Shown here in pieces: positions 55,301 to 64,000 of a stretch of 64,000 nucleotides of DNA (the stretch's first letter is position 1; each line of letters starts with the position of its first letter). The position numbers and the translations under genes are program-made. This DNA comes from Cohaesibacter celericrescens (lineage in GTDB: Bacteria; Pseudomonadota; Alphaproteobacteria; Rhizobiales; Cohaesibacteraceae), in assembly GCF_002866925.1 (NCBI RefSeq), contig NZ_PKUQ01000055.1:248001-312000 (forward strand), in the 5' to 3' direction. The notes under the pieces are model-generated. The model was not told the origin of the DNA. It ran no database searches and was given only the letters and a program-made list of their open reading frames with translations.

Positions 55301-55543
55301 CTAGAGGTTTGTATAATTGAGCTCACCGGGCGCCAATAGCTTTGCCCAAACGGCATCGGTTATGACCGCTGCCTGGTCGGCTTGAGCACGTTGTGCTGCC
55401 TCTGATAATCGGTCTCTCCAGCCTCCTTCATTAGGCGAAATCGGCAACACGAGTGGGTAGATTGGCCATTTGCCGGTGGGTAACTTCAACAGGCAGATAG
55501 GTTGTTTAATAGCCTCGCTCCAGCAGGGCTTCATACAATTCAA
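55301..55543 (-). pseudogene. Possible gene remnant or phase-variable frame behind an octamer repeat
   Basis: An 80-codon frame (KLPTGKWPIYPLVLPISPNEGGWRDRLSEAAQRAQADQAAV, ending ELNYTNL) that I do not recognise. It starts directly behind a tandem run of an 8-base unit. A second frame through the repeat reads ELRNFGTS then LELYEALLERGY and stops, which also looks protein-like. The region therefore looks like a gene with its reading frame broken at, or switched by, the repeat. No clear ribosome site is seen. Confidence 0.4.
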
Positions 55544-55544
55544 G

Positions 55545-55600
55545 CGAAGTTCCGAAGTTCCGAAGTTCCGAAGTTCCGAAGTTCCGAAGTTCCGAAGTAC
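55545..55600. repeat. 8-bp tandem repeat (CGAAGTTC, 6 perfect copies plus 1)
   Basis: CGAAGTTC occurs six times without a break, then once as CGAAGTAC. The unit is not a multiple of three, so loss or gain of a copy changes the reading frame of anything read through it. It lies at the 5' side of the minus-strand frame ending at 55301. Confidence 0.95.
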
Positions 55601-55808
55601 CCTAATGATAGCTGTTGGCGGTGAAATTTAGAATGAAACTATTCTTGCGCAGCGGCGGCTTTGCCATATTGGGACTTCAACAAACAGTGATGTTTTTCAA
55701 TGCACCGGCAAGAGCGGGTATTGAGCGCTTCACGAGTATCAATGATTCGACACTCGTGAAGCAATCAAACACCTAAGTTTGGGCATTGGCGGTCAGATAT
55801 TAACCCGA

Positions 55809-57611
55809 TTAACTCTTCATCGGATCGTAGCTTTTACCACCTTTTTTACCAGCAGGTTTGCCGCTGGGCTTGCCGCGGAATGGCTTGCCGCCCTTATTGC
55901 CGCGCCCTTCATAGGGTTTGCCACCACCACGCCGTGGTTTGTCATCCCCAGCACCGCGACGATTGCCGCGTGGACCAGGTCTGGTGCCGCTCGGGCCGGA
56001 GATGCTGTCTGGGCGGGCGCCGATTTTATCGATCCGCAGGCTTTTTTCGCCAGTACCTTCAGCTTCTGTCACATCTTTGAACAGGTCAGCAACATCAGGA
56101 GAAAGCTCAAAGACCGTTTCAGTGTCGAGAATACGAATGAAGCCGACTTTTTTCTTGGTGAAACCGCCAACACGACAAATCATCGGCAACAGCCATCTTG
56201 GCTCAGCCTTCTGTTTGCGACCTGCATTGACACGGAACCAGATACCACCTTCGAAATCAGACCGTTCGCGTGGAGCAGACCGTTCTTCAAAGTTTCCGCC
56301 TACATCGACAATTTCTTCAGGGGACGGATTTTTGCTTTGCTGGCTGGCCAAGAAGGCCGCAGCAATTTGTTCAGGAGGATATTTGGAAAGCAGATTCTGA
56401 GCCGCTTCCAATGCGTCGCCTTCAGGGGCAACTTGCAAGGCAGGCAGGGCGAAAATGCGTTCTTGATCCCGTGACAGAATGTCGTCAAGTCCCGGTACAG
56501 GGCCCCAGTTGACGCGGACATTCGCGAATTTCAACAGGCGATTGACCACATGGCGTTTGTTGTGTGGTGTAATGACAACGCAGTTGCCTTTGCGCCCCGC
56601 GCGGCCTGTGCGGCCTGAACGGTGCAACAATGTCTCGGAATTGTTAGGCAGATCCGCATGGATCACAAGGTCCAGATGAGGCAAATCGATACCGCGAGCC
56701 GCCACGTCTGTCGCGACACACACACGAGCGCGGCCGTCGCGCATGGCTTGCAGTGCGTGGGTGCGTTCGGCTTGGCTCAATTCCCCAGACAGGGCAACAA
56801 CGGCAAAGCCTCTGTTGGAAAGCCGTGACGAAAGATGACGAACCATCTCACGGGTACCACAGAAAACCATGGTGCTTGGCGCTTCATAATAGCGCAGCAC
56901 GTTTATGACGGCTTTTTCTTTGTCTTTCGCGCCGACAAGATGGGCATGATAATCGATATCGGTGTGCTGTTTGCGTTCTTCGGCTGTGCTGATGCGCAAC
57001 GCATCGCGCTGATAGGTCTTGGCGAGATGCGCAATTTGTTTTGGCACCGTCGCGGAAAACATAAAGGTACGACGCTCTGAAGGCGCGGTGGCGAGAATAA
57101 ACTCCAGATCTTCCTTGAAGCCCAGATCCAGCATCTCGTCCGCTTCGTCGAGAACCGCAATTTTTAATGTGGAGAGATCCAGAGATCCACGTTCCAAATG
57201 GTCACGCAAACGACCCGGTGTACCAACCAAAATGTGACAACCACGTGCCAATGTCCGGCGCTCTGCGCGAATGTCCATTCCGCCCACACAGGAAGCAATC
57301 TCGGCGCGACAAGGCGCAAACAACCATGTCAACTCGGCTTTGACTTGCATCGCCAATTCACGGGTTGGTGCAATCACCAGCGCCAAAGGTTCGGCTGCTT
57401 GTGGCAGGCGTCCTTGTTCATTCAATAAGGTTTCGGACATGGCCAAACCAAAGGCAACGGTTTTGCCTGAGCCAGTCTGAGCCGAAACCAAAAGGTCGCG
57501 CCCCTTGGCTTCTTCTTCGATGACAGCCAATTGTACAGATGTAAGTGTCTCGTAGCCGCGTTTAGTCAGTGCACTCCCGAGGGAAGGGTGCACGCCAGCA
57601 AATTCAGTCAT
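55809..57611 (-). CDS. DEAD-box ATP-dependent RNA helicase (DbpA/CsdA-like)
   Basis: A 600-residue RNA helicase. Q motif near 20-27, Walker A AQTGSGKT (about 44-51), DEAD in VLDEADEML (about 153-160), SAT in FSATVP, and helicase C motifs ATDVAARGIDLPHLD and HRSGRTGRAG. A DbpA-type RNA-binding domain follows (about 460-530; GGIWFRVNAGRKQKAEPRWLLPMICRVGGFTKKKVGFIRI), then a Gly/Arg/Lys-rich tail (about 545-600). Likely roles are ribosome assembly or cold-shock RNA unwinding. The tail is longer than in E. coli DbpA. Confidence 0.93.
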   Translation of the reverse strand: MTEFAGVHPSLGSALTKRGYETLTSVQLAVIEEEAKGRDLLVSAQTGSGKTVAFGLAMSETLLNEQGRLPQAAEPLALVIAPTRELAMQVKAELTWLFAPCRAEIASCVGGMDIRAERRTLARGCHILVGTPGRLRDHLERGSLDLSTLKIAVLDEADEMLDLGFKEDLEFILATAPSERRTFMFSATVPKQIAHLAKTYQRDALRISTAEERKQHTDIDYHAHLVGAKDKEKAVINVLRYYEAPSTMVFCGTREMVRHLSSRLSNRGFAVVALSGELSQAERTHALQAMRDGRARVCVATDVAARGIDLPHLDLVIHADLPNNSETLLHRSGRTGRAGRKGNCVVITPHNKRHVVNRLLKFANVRVNWGPVPGLDDILSRDQERIFALPALQVAPEGDALEAAQNLLSKYPPEQIAAAFLASQQSKNPSPEEIVDVGGNFEERSAPRERSDFEGGIWFRVNAGRKQKAEPRWLLPMICRVGGFTKKKVGFIRILDTETVFELSPDVADLFKDVTEAEGTGEKSLRIDKIGARPDSISGPSGTRPGPRGNRRGAGDDKPRRGGGKPYEGRGNKGGKPFRGKPSGKPAGKKGGKSYDPMKS

Positions 57612-57991
57612 AGATAGGCTTTCCGGGAAATCCCTGCCGGTTTCTGACCGGCTATCCTAATGTTGTTTCCCGCGCCTTGAAGCCAATACCCCTGTCAAAC
57701 GCGTCAGCAAGCTGAGCATCGTCAAATAGGCCACCTGTGTCACGGGGTGAGAGGCTCTTGTAATTGAGGTAAACCGAAAGGTCAAATGCTTCGTAGGAAA
57801 AGAAGGCTATCGGTTAATGCAAAGATGCGCATGCTGTTGCCTTTTGAGTTTGCCACTTGTTTAAATCAACAAGGTCTTTTCGAGGTGGTTCATGAAAAGC
57901 GCGTGCATAAATTTTTAGACTTTTCGCTGGATAGTAAAGCTTTACGGATGATGGTCTTTTGCGTAAGAGTGTGGTTTGTTGGAGTATAGAT
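57612..57991. other. Divergent promoter region of helicase and mipA genes
   Basis: About 380 bases. A 68-codon plus-strand frame (57786-57989) has no ribosome site or family resemblance and overlaps the ribosome-binding region of the next gene. No RNA or repeat is recognised. Confidence 0.35.
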
Positions 57992-58873
57992 ATGTTTGAA
58001 AAAAAATCTGTTGTGCCGTCTAGGTTTCTTGGTGTCGGGGCCGTGGCGTTGATGCTTTCCCTTAAACCTGTTCAGGCTGAAGATGTATTTAGCACTTTGA
58101 TGGCGGGCGGCTTAACGGATGCCAGCTATTGGGATGTCACGCTGGGCGGTGGGGTTATGATCGCCCCTAAATATCAAGGCTCCAAGAAGTTTTCTGCCAC
58201 GCCGTTGCCCTATGTCGATGTGGTTTGGAAAGACACTCTGTTTTTAAATCCGATGAAGGGATTGGGCGCCAATATTTTTTCCAGCAACGGATTCAAATTT
58301 GGCGCGGCTGCTTCTTATGATTTTGGACGCAAGGAAAAAGACAGCAGAACAGAGCTGGCCGGCATGGGGAAAATCAAGGGTGGTGTGACCGCCACTGGAT
58401 TTCTTGATTATGACTTGGGCTTCGTCAAAGCGAGTTCCTCTCTTACAAAATATTTTGCAGGCTCCAAAGGTGTCACCGCTGACTTTGGCCTTAAAACATT
58501 CGTGCCTCTGTCTGTGCTAATGGGCGGCGAAATGCCGCAAGGTGGTCCTGACAAGAGCGTTCCTGGACATGGTTTCACGGAACCGGCTCTCAGTTTGGGC
58601 GTCTCCGCTCAATGGGCCGACAAGGATTATATGCAGGATTATTTTGGTGTCACAGCGGCTCAATCGGCCACATCAGGCTATGCCACTCATAAGGCAAGTG
58701 CCGGTTTTAAATCCGTTTCAGCGCAAGCCGGTCTGTATGTGCCAGTTACCGAGCATGTGATCATCGGGTCGACAGTTACCTATCGCCGTCTTGTTGGTGA
58801 CGCCGCCGAGAGCCCGTTGTCCAAACGGGATAACCAAGTCTCCGGTATGATTTTCACGACCTATAAATTCTAG
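57992..58873 (+). CDS. MipA/OmpV family outer-membrane protein
   Basis: A 293-residue outer-membrane beta-barrel. It has a signal peptide (about 1-29, ending VQA), then WDVTLGGGVMIAPKYQGSKKFSATPLPYVDVVWKDTLFLNP, the MipA/OmpV opening, and alternating strands to the C-terminal aromatic residue (TTYKF), the usual sorting signal. MipA links murein synthase and hydrolase in E. coli, but many members are general porin-like proteins. ATG 57992 has GGAG upstream. Confidence 0.9.
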   Translation: MFEKKSVVPSRFLGVGAVALMLSLKPVQAEDVFSTLMAGGLTDASYWDVTLGGGVMIAPKYQGSKKFSATPLPYVDVVWKDTLFLNPMKGLGANIFSSNGFKFGAAASYDFGRKEKDSRTELAGMGKIKGGVTATGFLDYDLGFVKASSSLTKYFAGSKGVTADFGLKTFVPLSVLMGGEMPQGGPDKSVPGHGFTEPALSLGVSAQWADKDYMQDYFGVTAAQSATSGYATHKASAGFKSVSAQAGLYVPVTEHVIIGSTVTYRRLVGDAAESPLSKRDNQVSGMIFTTYKF

Positions 58874-58961
58874 AAACCGTGCATTCAAAACATATAGATG
58901 GTTTGAATGCGGGCCCCATAAAGACGGGTGCCTGTTGGCAATTGCAAGCTCATGAAAGCTT

Positions 58962-59831
58962 ATGATGCTGAATAGTATGAGCGCGCATTTGCGCGGCAGT
59001 GTGTTGATGGTTCTTGCTATGGCCTTTTTTGCCATCGAAGACGCATTATTGAAATCGGTCATGCAACAACTGCCCGTGGGCGAAGTGCTGATTCTGTTTG
59101 GTAGCGGTGGTCTATTGGTTTTTATGGGGTTGGCTATGGCCCGCTCCGAGCAAATCCTAGACACCCGCATGTTCAGTAAAACCCTTGCGTTGCGCTCGGT
59201 GAGTGAAGTGGCCGGTCGTTTGTTCTATACCATAGCAATCGCTTTGACGCCGCTATCCAGCGCCTCCGCTATCTTGCAGGCAACGCCTCTCGTTGTTGCC
59301 CTTGGCGCCGTCGTTTTCTTCGGAGAACGGGTAGGACCAAAACGCTGGTTTGCCATCAGTATCGGGTTCTTGGGCGTTCTTCTCATTTTAAGACCGGGCA
59401 TTGAAGGCTTTGAGCCTGCGTCAATTTTTGCGGTTCTGGGTACGTTGGGGTTTGCAGGGCGAGATCTTGCCACTCGCGCCGCACCGCCTCACATGTCCAA
59501 CAACCAGTTGGGTGTGTATGGATTTTTGATGCTGGTGATAGCCGGCATCATTGCGCTCGCCTATACAGGCGGTGCCACATGGCCTGATGTGACCGTAAGC
59601 ATGCAGTTGGCTGCGGCAATCGTAATTGGCGTGACGGCCTATAATGCCCTAACGGGTGCTATGCGGTCCGGTGACGTGTCTATTGTCGCGCCTTTCCGCT
59701 ATACCCGCCTGATTTTTGGTGTGCTGTTAGGGGTGACAGTCTTTGCTGAAAGACCCGATATGTTGACCATCGTTGGCAGCGTCATTATCGCGGTTAGCGG
59801 GCTCTATACCCTCATATGCAAACGAACCTGA
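58962..59831 (+). CDS. DMT superfamily transporter (EamA domains)
   Basis: A 289-residue inner-membrane protein with ten helices in two EamA repeats (about 5-140 and 150-285). Typical segments are MAFFAIEDALLKSVMQQLPVGEVLILFGSGGLLV and RLIFGVLLGVTVFAERPDMLTIVGSVIIAVSGLYTL. It probably exports or imports a small metabolite such as an amino acid; the substrate is unknown. The start is ATG 58962 or ATG 58977. It follows mipA on the same strand. Confidence 0.88.
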   Translation: MMLNSMSAHLRGSVLMVLAMAFFAIEDALLKSVMQQLPVGEVLILFGSGGLLVFMGLAMARSEQILDTRMFSKTLALRSVSEVAGRLFYTIAIALTPLSSASAILQATPLVVALGAVVFFGERVGPKRWFAISIGFLGVLLILRPGIEGFEPASIFAVLGTLGFAGRDLATRAAPPHMSNNQLGVYGFLMLVIAGIIALAYTGGATWPDVTVSMQLAAAIVIGVTAYNALTGAMRSGDVSIVAPFRYTRLIFGVLLGVTVFAERPDMLTIVGSVIIAVSGLYTLICKRT

Positions 59832-60102
59832 ATTTAAACAGCCTCTTTCCCGATCGAGATGTGTCACTTTCGACACCTTAAGCTGTTCAATATCGGCTCA
59901 TGTCCGCGAGCTGATGGCGTGATGCAATCTAGCATTGGTGTGATTGGATTTATGGCAGGATTCTGCAATTTCAATGCTTGTGAATAATCAAAAATTAACA
60001 AGTAGAAGCTAGGTTTACTGTGACTTTTAGACCAACTCGGCTATTTGAGTTTAACACATACACGCCCTAAATAGTCGCACCCCTCATTAGGAGGACCCCG
60101 CC

Positions 60103-61785
60103 ATGTCAAACCTGTTTCGTTCTGTATCGAGCAAGCTTTATGCGCTCGTTGCTTTTTTCACCCTATCCTTCATAGCAATGCAGGTCTACCAGCTGCAAAC
60201 CTTGGATGGGAATCTAGACGCCTTCAAACGCAACGAAATCAAAAGCGTTGTTGAAGCGGCCTACAACGTCACAAATCAGCATTATCAGATGGCCAAGAAT
60301 GGTCAGCTATCCGAAGAAGAAGCTCAAAAAAGAGCCAAGGATGCTTTGCGTGGCATGCGATATCAGGGCGAAGACTATGTCTTTGTTTTTGACTATGAAG
60401 GGATCAACCAAGTTCACCCTGCCAAGCCAGCGAGCGAAGGCACCAGCATGCTGCAGTCCAAGGATGGCAATGGTAAATTTCATGTGAAAGAGTTTGTCGA
60501 CATGGCCAAGCAGCAGGGCGACGCCTATGTCGACTATGTTTGGAAGGATCCAAAGGGTGTCCATCGTGATAAGTTAAGCTATGTCAAGGCGTTCCAGCCT
60601 TGGGGCTGGGTACTTGGTTCTGGTGTGTTGATGCAGCATGTTCAAGAAGTTTATTTGAATGCTGCGCTGGTAAGCTCTGGGATTGCCGCTCTTCTTATTG
60701 TGTTCACTGCCGGTTTCGGCTTCTATTTGGCGCGTTCCATCGCCAAGCCGGTCGCCGCATTGAACCAAGACATTCTGGCAATTGCAGACGACAAACTCGA
60801 TATTGAGATCTCTGGTACGGATCGAAATGATGAGATTGGTGATATGAGCCGCGCAGTTGAAACCCTGCGCCTCAATGGGGTTGAGCGCAATCGTCTCAAT
60901 GTTCAAGAAAAAGAGCTAACATCAGAACGATTGATGGCGGTTGAAAACACCACCCGGTTGATCACCCAGTTCCGCGAAGCCGTGTCCAAAAACCTAGGAT
61001 CTGTATCCGCTCAGACCGAACAAATGGAAAAATCGGCCAGTCAGCTAAAAGAAATTGCAGCACAGACGGAAGAAAGTTCAATAGAGGCGGCGAGATCCTC
61101 CCAGAGCGCATCCAACAATGTCGAAACCGTCGCATCCGCAGCGGAAGAGTTGACTGCTTCAATCAACGAAATCATGCAGCAGGCTGTGCGCAGTAAAGAA
61201 GTGGTTGCCATTGCATCCGACGACGCAAAAACGTCGAATGCCAAAGTTGCTGAATTGGACGAGGCGTCCCGTAAAATCGGTGAAGTTGTCAGTCTTATTC
61301 AGGCTATTGCCGAGCAAACCAATTTGTTGGCACTCAATGCTACCATCGAGGCTGCTCGCGCTGGTGATGCCGGCAAGGGCTTTGCGGTGGTTGCATCCGA
61401 GGTCAAGGAGCTGGCGAACCAAACGTCTAAAGCGACCGAAGACATTAGTTCGTTGATTAATGCCATTCAATCATCCAGCCGTGAAACGGTCGGGTCCATT
61501 GCAAAAATTGCGCAAGTCATGGAAGAAGTTGATGGCTACACCTCTGCAATTGCCTCCGCTGTTGATCAGCAAGGGGCTGCTACAGGTGAAATCGCCAACA
61601 ATGTTCAGCAAGCGGCCCAGAGTACCCAGTCCGCATCTAGCAACATGCAGAATGTAACGGACAAGGCTCAAGTGACCTCGTCATCTGCTGAAAGTGTCGG
61701 CGCTTCAGTTGAGCAGCTCAAAGATAGCACGGATGTCCTGCGAGACCAGATCGAGACATTCTTGAACGAGGTTGCTGCAGCTTAA
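60103..61785 (+). CDS. Methyl-accepting chemotaxis protein with single Cache domain
   Basis: A 560-residue receptor. TM1 (about 10-30), periplasmic sCache_2-type domain (about 35-185; DALRGMRYQGEDYVFVFDYEGINQVHPAKPASEGTSML), TM2 (about 188-208), HAMP (about 210-262) and signalling domain (about 300-550) with the tip IAEQTNLLALNATIEAARAGDAGKGFAVVASEVKELANQTSKATEDI. sCache_2 receptors often sense carboxylates. The ATG follows GGAGGACC. It is a single gene, unlike the receptor at 25187. Confidence 0.94.
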   Translation: MSNLFRSVSSKLYALVAFFTLSFIAMQVYQLQTLDGNLDAFKRNEIKSVVEAAYNVTNQHYQMAKNGQLSEEEAQKRAKDALRGMRYQGEDYVFVFDYEGINQVHPAKPASEGTSMLQSKDGNGKFHVKEFVDMAKQQGDAYVDYVWKDPKGVHRDKLSYVKAFQPWGWVLGSGVLMQHVQEVYLNAALVSSGIAALLIVFTAGFGFYLARSIAKPVAALNQDILAIADDKLDIEISGTDRNDEIGDMSRAVETLRLNGVERNRLNVQEKELTSERLMAVENTTRLITQFREAVSKNLGSVSAQTEQMEKSASQLKEIAAQTEESSIEAARSSQSASNNVETVASAAEELTASINEIMQQAVRSKEVVAIASDDAKTSNAKVAELDEASRKIGEVVSLIQAIAEQTNLLALNATIEAARAGDAGKGFAVVASEVKELANQTSKATEDISSLINAIQSSSRETVGSIAKIAQVMEEVDGYTSAIASAVDQQGAATGEIANNVQQAAQSTQSASSNMQNVTDKAQVTSSSAESVGASVEQLKDSTDVLRDQIETFLNEVAAA

Positions 61786-61838
61786 GTAAGCGACCCAAAA
61801 CGGGGGCCTCTCCCGAATAATCAGGCGGCACGATTGCC

Positions 61839-63338
61839 TTAGGTTTTTGTGCCGCCAACTGTTATCCCGTCCAGCCGCAATGTTGGCTGACCGACACCCA
61901 CGGGAACACCTTGGCCCTGTTTGCCGCAAGTACCAACACCGGTGTCCAGCTTCATGTCATTCCCGATCATCGAAATACGTTTCATCGCAGCCGGGCCATT
62001 GCCGATCAGTGTGGCACCTTTGACCGGAGCACCGACCTTGCCGTCTTCAATCAGATAGGCCTCAGTGCAGGAAAAGACGAACTTACCCGACGTGATATCC
62101 ACCTGACCGCCGCCGAAATTCACTGCATAAAGGCCATTCTTGACCGACTTTAGAATTTCTTCGGGGTCATGGTCGCCCGACTCCATTATCGTATTGGTCA
62201 TGCGTGGCATCGGTAAATGGGCATAGGACTGTCGACGGCCATTGCCGGTGGAGCCTCCGCCCATCAAACGTCCATTTTGGCGGTCCTGCATATAGCCAAC
62301 CAGAATGCCGTCTTCAATCAGTGTCGTGCGCTGGGTTGGTGTGCCTTCATCGTCGATATTGAGTGATCCGCGCTTGCTGCCTATGGTGCCATCATCAACA
62401 ACGGTGACACCTTTGGCTGCGACTTGCTGGCCCATCAACTCGGAAAAAGCCGAGCTTTTCCGGCGATTGAAATCACCTTCCAGACCGTGCCCCACAGCCT
62501 CATGCAACAATACACCAGGCCAACCGGGCCCAAGTACAATATCCAGCTCGCCTGCTGGCGCATCAATCGCATTGAGATTGATCAGGGCCTGCCGGATCGC
62601 TTCATCCGCGGCATTTTGCCATCCGCCTTCAAGGCCATTGGCCTTTAGATAAAACTCATAATGCTGGCGACCACCAAAGCCGTGGCTGCCGGCTTCTTGC
62701 CTGGAACCTTCTCCAACGACAACAGATACATTGATGCGCACCTGAGGGCGAATATCTTCAACCCAATTCCCGTCGGCGCGCAATATACCCACCCGACGCC
62801 AGTTACCAGACAGCGAAGCCGTTACTTGCCGCACGCGGGGATCCTTGTCGCGGGCGTAAGCATTGATCTCCTCGAGCAGCGCGATCTTGGCACCCAAGCC
62901 CATGTCATCAACTGGATTGAATCCTTCATATAGCTTGTGATTAGCAAGGGGAGGGGGCCCGGACATAACACCACCGTAGCCGTCTGCCACACTGCGCACG
63001 GCCTCAGCGGCTCTCCTGATTGCAGCCATGTCCATCTCGCCAGAATGCGCATAACCGGCCATCTCGCCGGCAATCGCACGCATACCAAAGCCCTGTCCTG
63101 TATCAAAGGCCGAGCTTTTCAGACGACCATTGTCAAAGACCAGACTCTCGGATTGGGTCTGTTCAAAAAACAGTTCCCCATCGTCTGCCCCAGACAATGT
63201 TTGCTCCAAAAGGCGTTGCACTTCTTCTTTGTCGATTCCGTTGCTTTCCAGCAAGTCCTCACCCTCACCAACCACAAGACTACTGGCGGGAGCGACGGAT
63301 TGAAAAGAGGCTGGCATCGAAGAAGAAAAGGATTGCAT
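61839..63338 (-). CDS. tldD: TldD subunit of the TldD-TldE metalloprotease
   Basis: A 499-residue zinc protease subunit, partner of PmbA (TldE). It has the metal-binding LLHEAVGHGLEGDF (H279, E280, H284), the opening ELFFEQTQSESLVFDNGRLKSS (about 55-76), and the C-terminal cysteine segment DTGVGTCGKQGQGVPVG. Together the pair degrades peptides and matures some RiPP toxins. The gene is about 13 kb from pmbA. The start ATG 63338 is clear. Confidence 0.95.
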   Translation of the reverse strand: MQSFSSSMPASFQSVAPASSLVVGEGEDLLESNGIDKEEVQRLLEQTLSGADDGELFFEQTQSESLVFDNGRLKSSAFDTGQGFGMRAIAGEMAGYAHSGEMDMAAIRRAAEAVRSVADGYGGVMSGPPPLANHKLYEGFNPVDDMGLGAKIALLEEINAYARDKDPRVRQVTASLSGNWRRVGILRADGNWVEDIRPQVRINVSVVVGEGSRQEAGSHGFGGRQHYEFYLKANGLEGGWQNAADEAIRQALINLNAIDAPAGELDIVLGPGWPGVLLHEAVGHGLEGDFNRRKSSAFSELMGQQVAAKGVTVVDDGTIGSKRGSLNIDDEGTPTQRTTLIEDGILVGYMQDRQNGRLMGGGSTGNGRRQSYAHLPMPRMTNTIMESGDHDPEEILKSVKNGLYAVNFGGGQVDITSGKFVFSCTEAYLIEDGKVGAPVKGATLIGNGPAAMKRISMIGNDMKLDTGVGTCGKQGQGVPVGVGQPTLRLDGITVGGTKT

Positions 63339-63591
63339 GGGCGGGTCCGGTCAATGAGTTGAGGTGAATGAAAACAAGTTCTTATAGACATAAGGCGGTT
63401 GGCGACGAATTTCCAGTTAAACCTTATGCAGGTAAGCGGCCTAGCATAAAAACAGGAGCGGGAGCGGGTGGGATGCGCCCAACAGAAATGCGGTGGTTTA
63501 TGGTGAATGATCTCTTTACGCAAATAAATAATTAACCTTGTTCAGACACTAATAGGGTTACCCATTTATTGACGCTCTAGGAGAGTATTCC

Positions 63592-64000
63592 ATGTACGGT
63601 GTCGCATCAGGTTTTTCACCCATATTCCGGCTTCAAACCACTGACGCCGTCGACATGATGATGGATACTTATGATATCGATAAAAATGGCTCTTTGAATG
63701 TTGATGAAGCGGCTGCTATCCCCATTATGAGCAAAGCCAATTTTGAAGTGGTCGACACCTATGGGGATGATCAAGTCTCGCGAGAAGAGTTTGTCAGCTA
63801 CATAGACCAAATGAAACAGGATGTTGCGGGGGGACTTACAGCCAACCCCTTTGTTTCTTTCATGTCTGGCGCTGAAATCACGATTGACACGTTTGCAGAA
63901 ATCGATGCAGAGGTGAATAATCAGTCTGGCAAAGAGACCTTTATCAATTACATTCAGCATTTGACCGAAAAATATGAGACGGCCCAAAGGGCTGCGGCAA
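63592..64000 (+). CDS. EF-hand domain protein, cut by the window end
   Basis: The first 136 codons of a gene that runs out of the window without a stop. It has no signal peptide (MYGVASGFSPIFRL). A clear EF-hand loop is DIDKNGSLNVDE (about 28-39), followed by a looser VDTYGDDQVSREE loop (about 52-64), the usual paired arrangement; a third, degenerate one lies near residue 100. It should bind calcium. ATG 63592 has AGGAGAG eight bases upstream. It is not close in sequence to the EF-hand pair at 38-39.7 kb. Confidence 0.85.
   Translation, partial: MYGVASGFSPIFRLQTTDAVDMMMDTYDIDKNGSLNVDEAAAIPIMSKANFEVVDTYGDDQVSREEFVSYIDQMKQDVAGGLTANPFVSFMSGAEITIDTFAEIDAEVNNQSGKETFINYIQHLTEKYETAQRAAA

Noticed and set aside
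55545..55600. Tandem array as a CRISPR
   Set aside because: The unit is 8 bases with no spacers, so it is a simple tandem repeat.
55634..55756. Minus-strand frame of about 40 codons ahead of the octamer repeat
   Set aside because: A Cys/His-containing frame starts with TTG and ends in TAG before the repeat; no ribosome site and no family match. It could be a remnant but is too short to call.
57786..57989. 68-codon plus-strand frame before mipA
   Set aside because: No ribosome site; it covers the leader of the MipA/OmpV gene and has no family match.
47181..63338. TldD and PmbA as part of a RiPP (microcin-like) cluster
   Set aside because: No precursor peptide, cyclodehydratase or exporter gene of that kind lies near either gene; they are housekeeping copies.

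Overview
The window looks like chromosomal DNA of a Gram-negative alphaproteobacterium, most likely of the order Hyphomicrobiales (Rhizobiales). The evidence is the hisS-hisZ-hisG order with a divergent alphaproteobacterial HisRS, the conserved block pmbA - inositol-monophosphatase-like - DUF4170 - DUF374 acyltransferase - waaA - lpxK - DUF2093, and other lineage-typical small families (DUF1344, DUF2927, a DUF6101-like protein). Two chemoreceptors, CheZ, GGDEF and EAL proteins and a TRAP-type permease pair suggest a motile, probably aquatic cell; a Cohaesibacter-like organism is possible but is only a guess. I found no rRNA, tRNA, insertion sequence, phage or CRISPR array.

Layout. 0-10 kb: divergent TRAP-like permeases, GNAT, cytochrome c, PAS/GGDEF protein, L,D-transpeptidase, DUF2927, CheZ, Tag and MscS. 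10-15.2 kb: hisS-hisZ-hisG and a Tat-exported GH3 enzyme. 15.2-24.3 kb: an accessory stretch with a 1 kb AT-rich gap, a YdjC/HpnK-like protein lacking its metal ligands, a group III truncated haemoglobin, a Tat-exported MsrB, a UPF0303 protein, a solitary Cas6-like RAMP protein beside a small HTH protein, an Rrf2 regulator, SlyX, DUF1349 and a methyltransferase. 24.5-29 kb: a periplasmic sensor plus chemoreceptor pair and a CSS-EAL phosphodiesterase. 29.3-37.5 kb: DUF1344, groES-groEL under a perfect CIRCE operator, SulP with a NadR-like kinase, GNAT, and an OmpR-type two-component system. 37.9-39.8 kb: two paralogous secreted EF-hand proteins with an identical inverted repeat in both leaders. 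39.9-46.9 kb: GNAT, a LuxO-like sigma-54 activator with a degenerate receiver, a copper-chaperone-like HMA protein, a coupled AMP-ligase/thiolase operon, patatin and a DUF6101-like protein. 47-53.6 kb: PmbA and the lipid A/Kdo genes. 53.6-64 kb: MATE exporter, an octamer tandem repeat, DEAD-box helicase, MipA/OmpV, DMT transporter, Cache chemoreceptor, TldD, and an EF-hand gene cut by the window end.

How the genes work together. HisS, HisZ and HisG join histidine synthesis to its charging. WaaA, LpxK and probably the DUF374 protein build Kdo-lipid A. TldD and PmbA (TldE) form one protease although their genes lie 13 kb apart. The chemoreceptors, CheZ and the GGDEF/EAL enzymes link sensing to motility and cyclic-di-GMP. 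The haemoglobin, MsrB and Rrf2 regulator suggest nitric-oxide or oxidative-stress handling. The parts least explained by known biology are the orphan Cas6-like gene, the hairpin-rich leaders of the EF-hand genes next to their divergent two-component system, the thiolase without its second catalytic cysteine, and the 8-bp tandem repeat at 55.5 kb.
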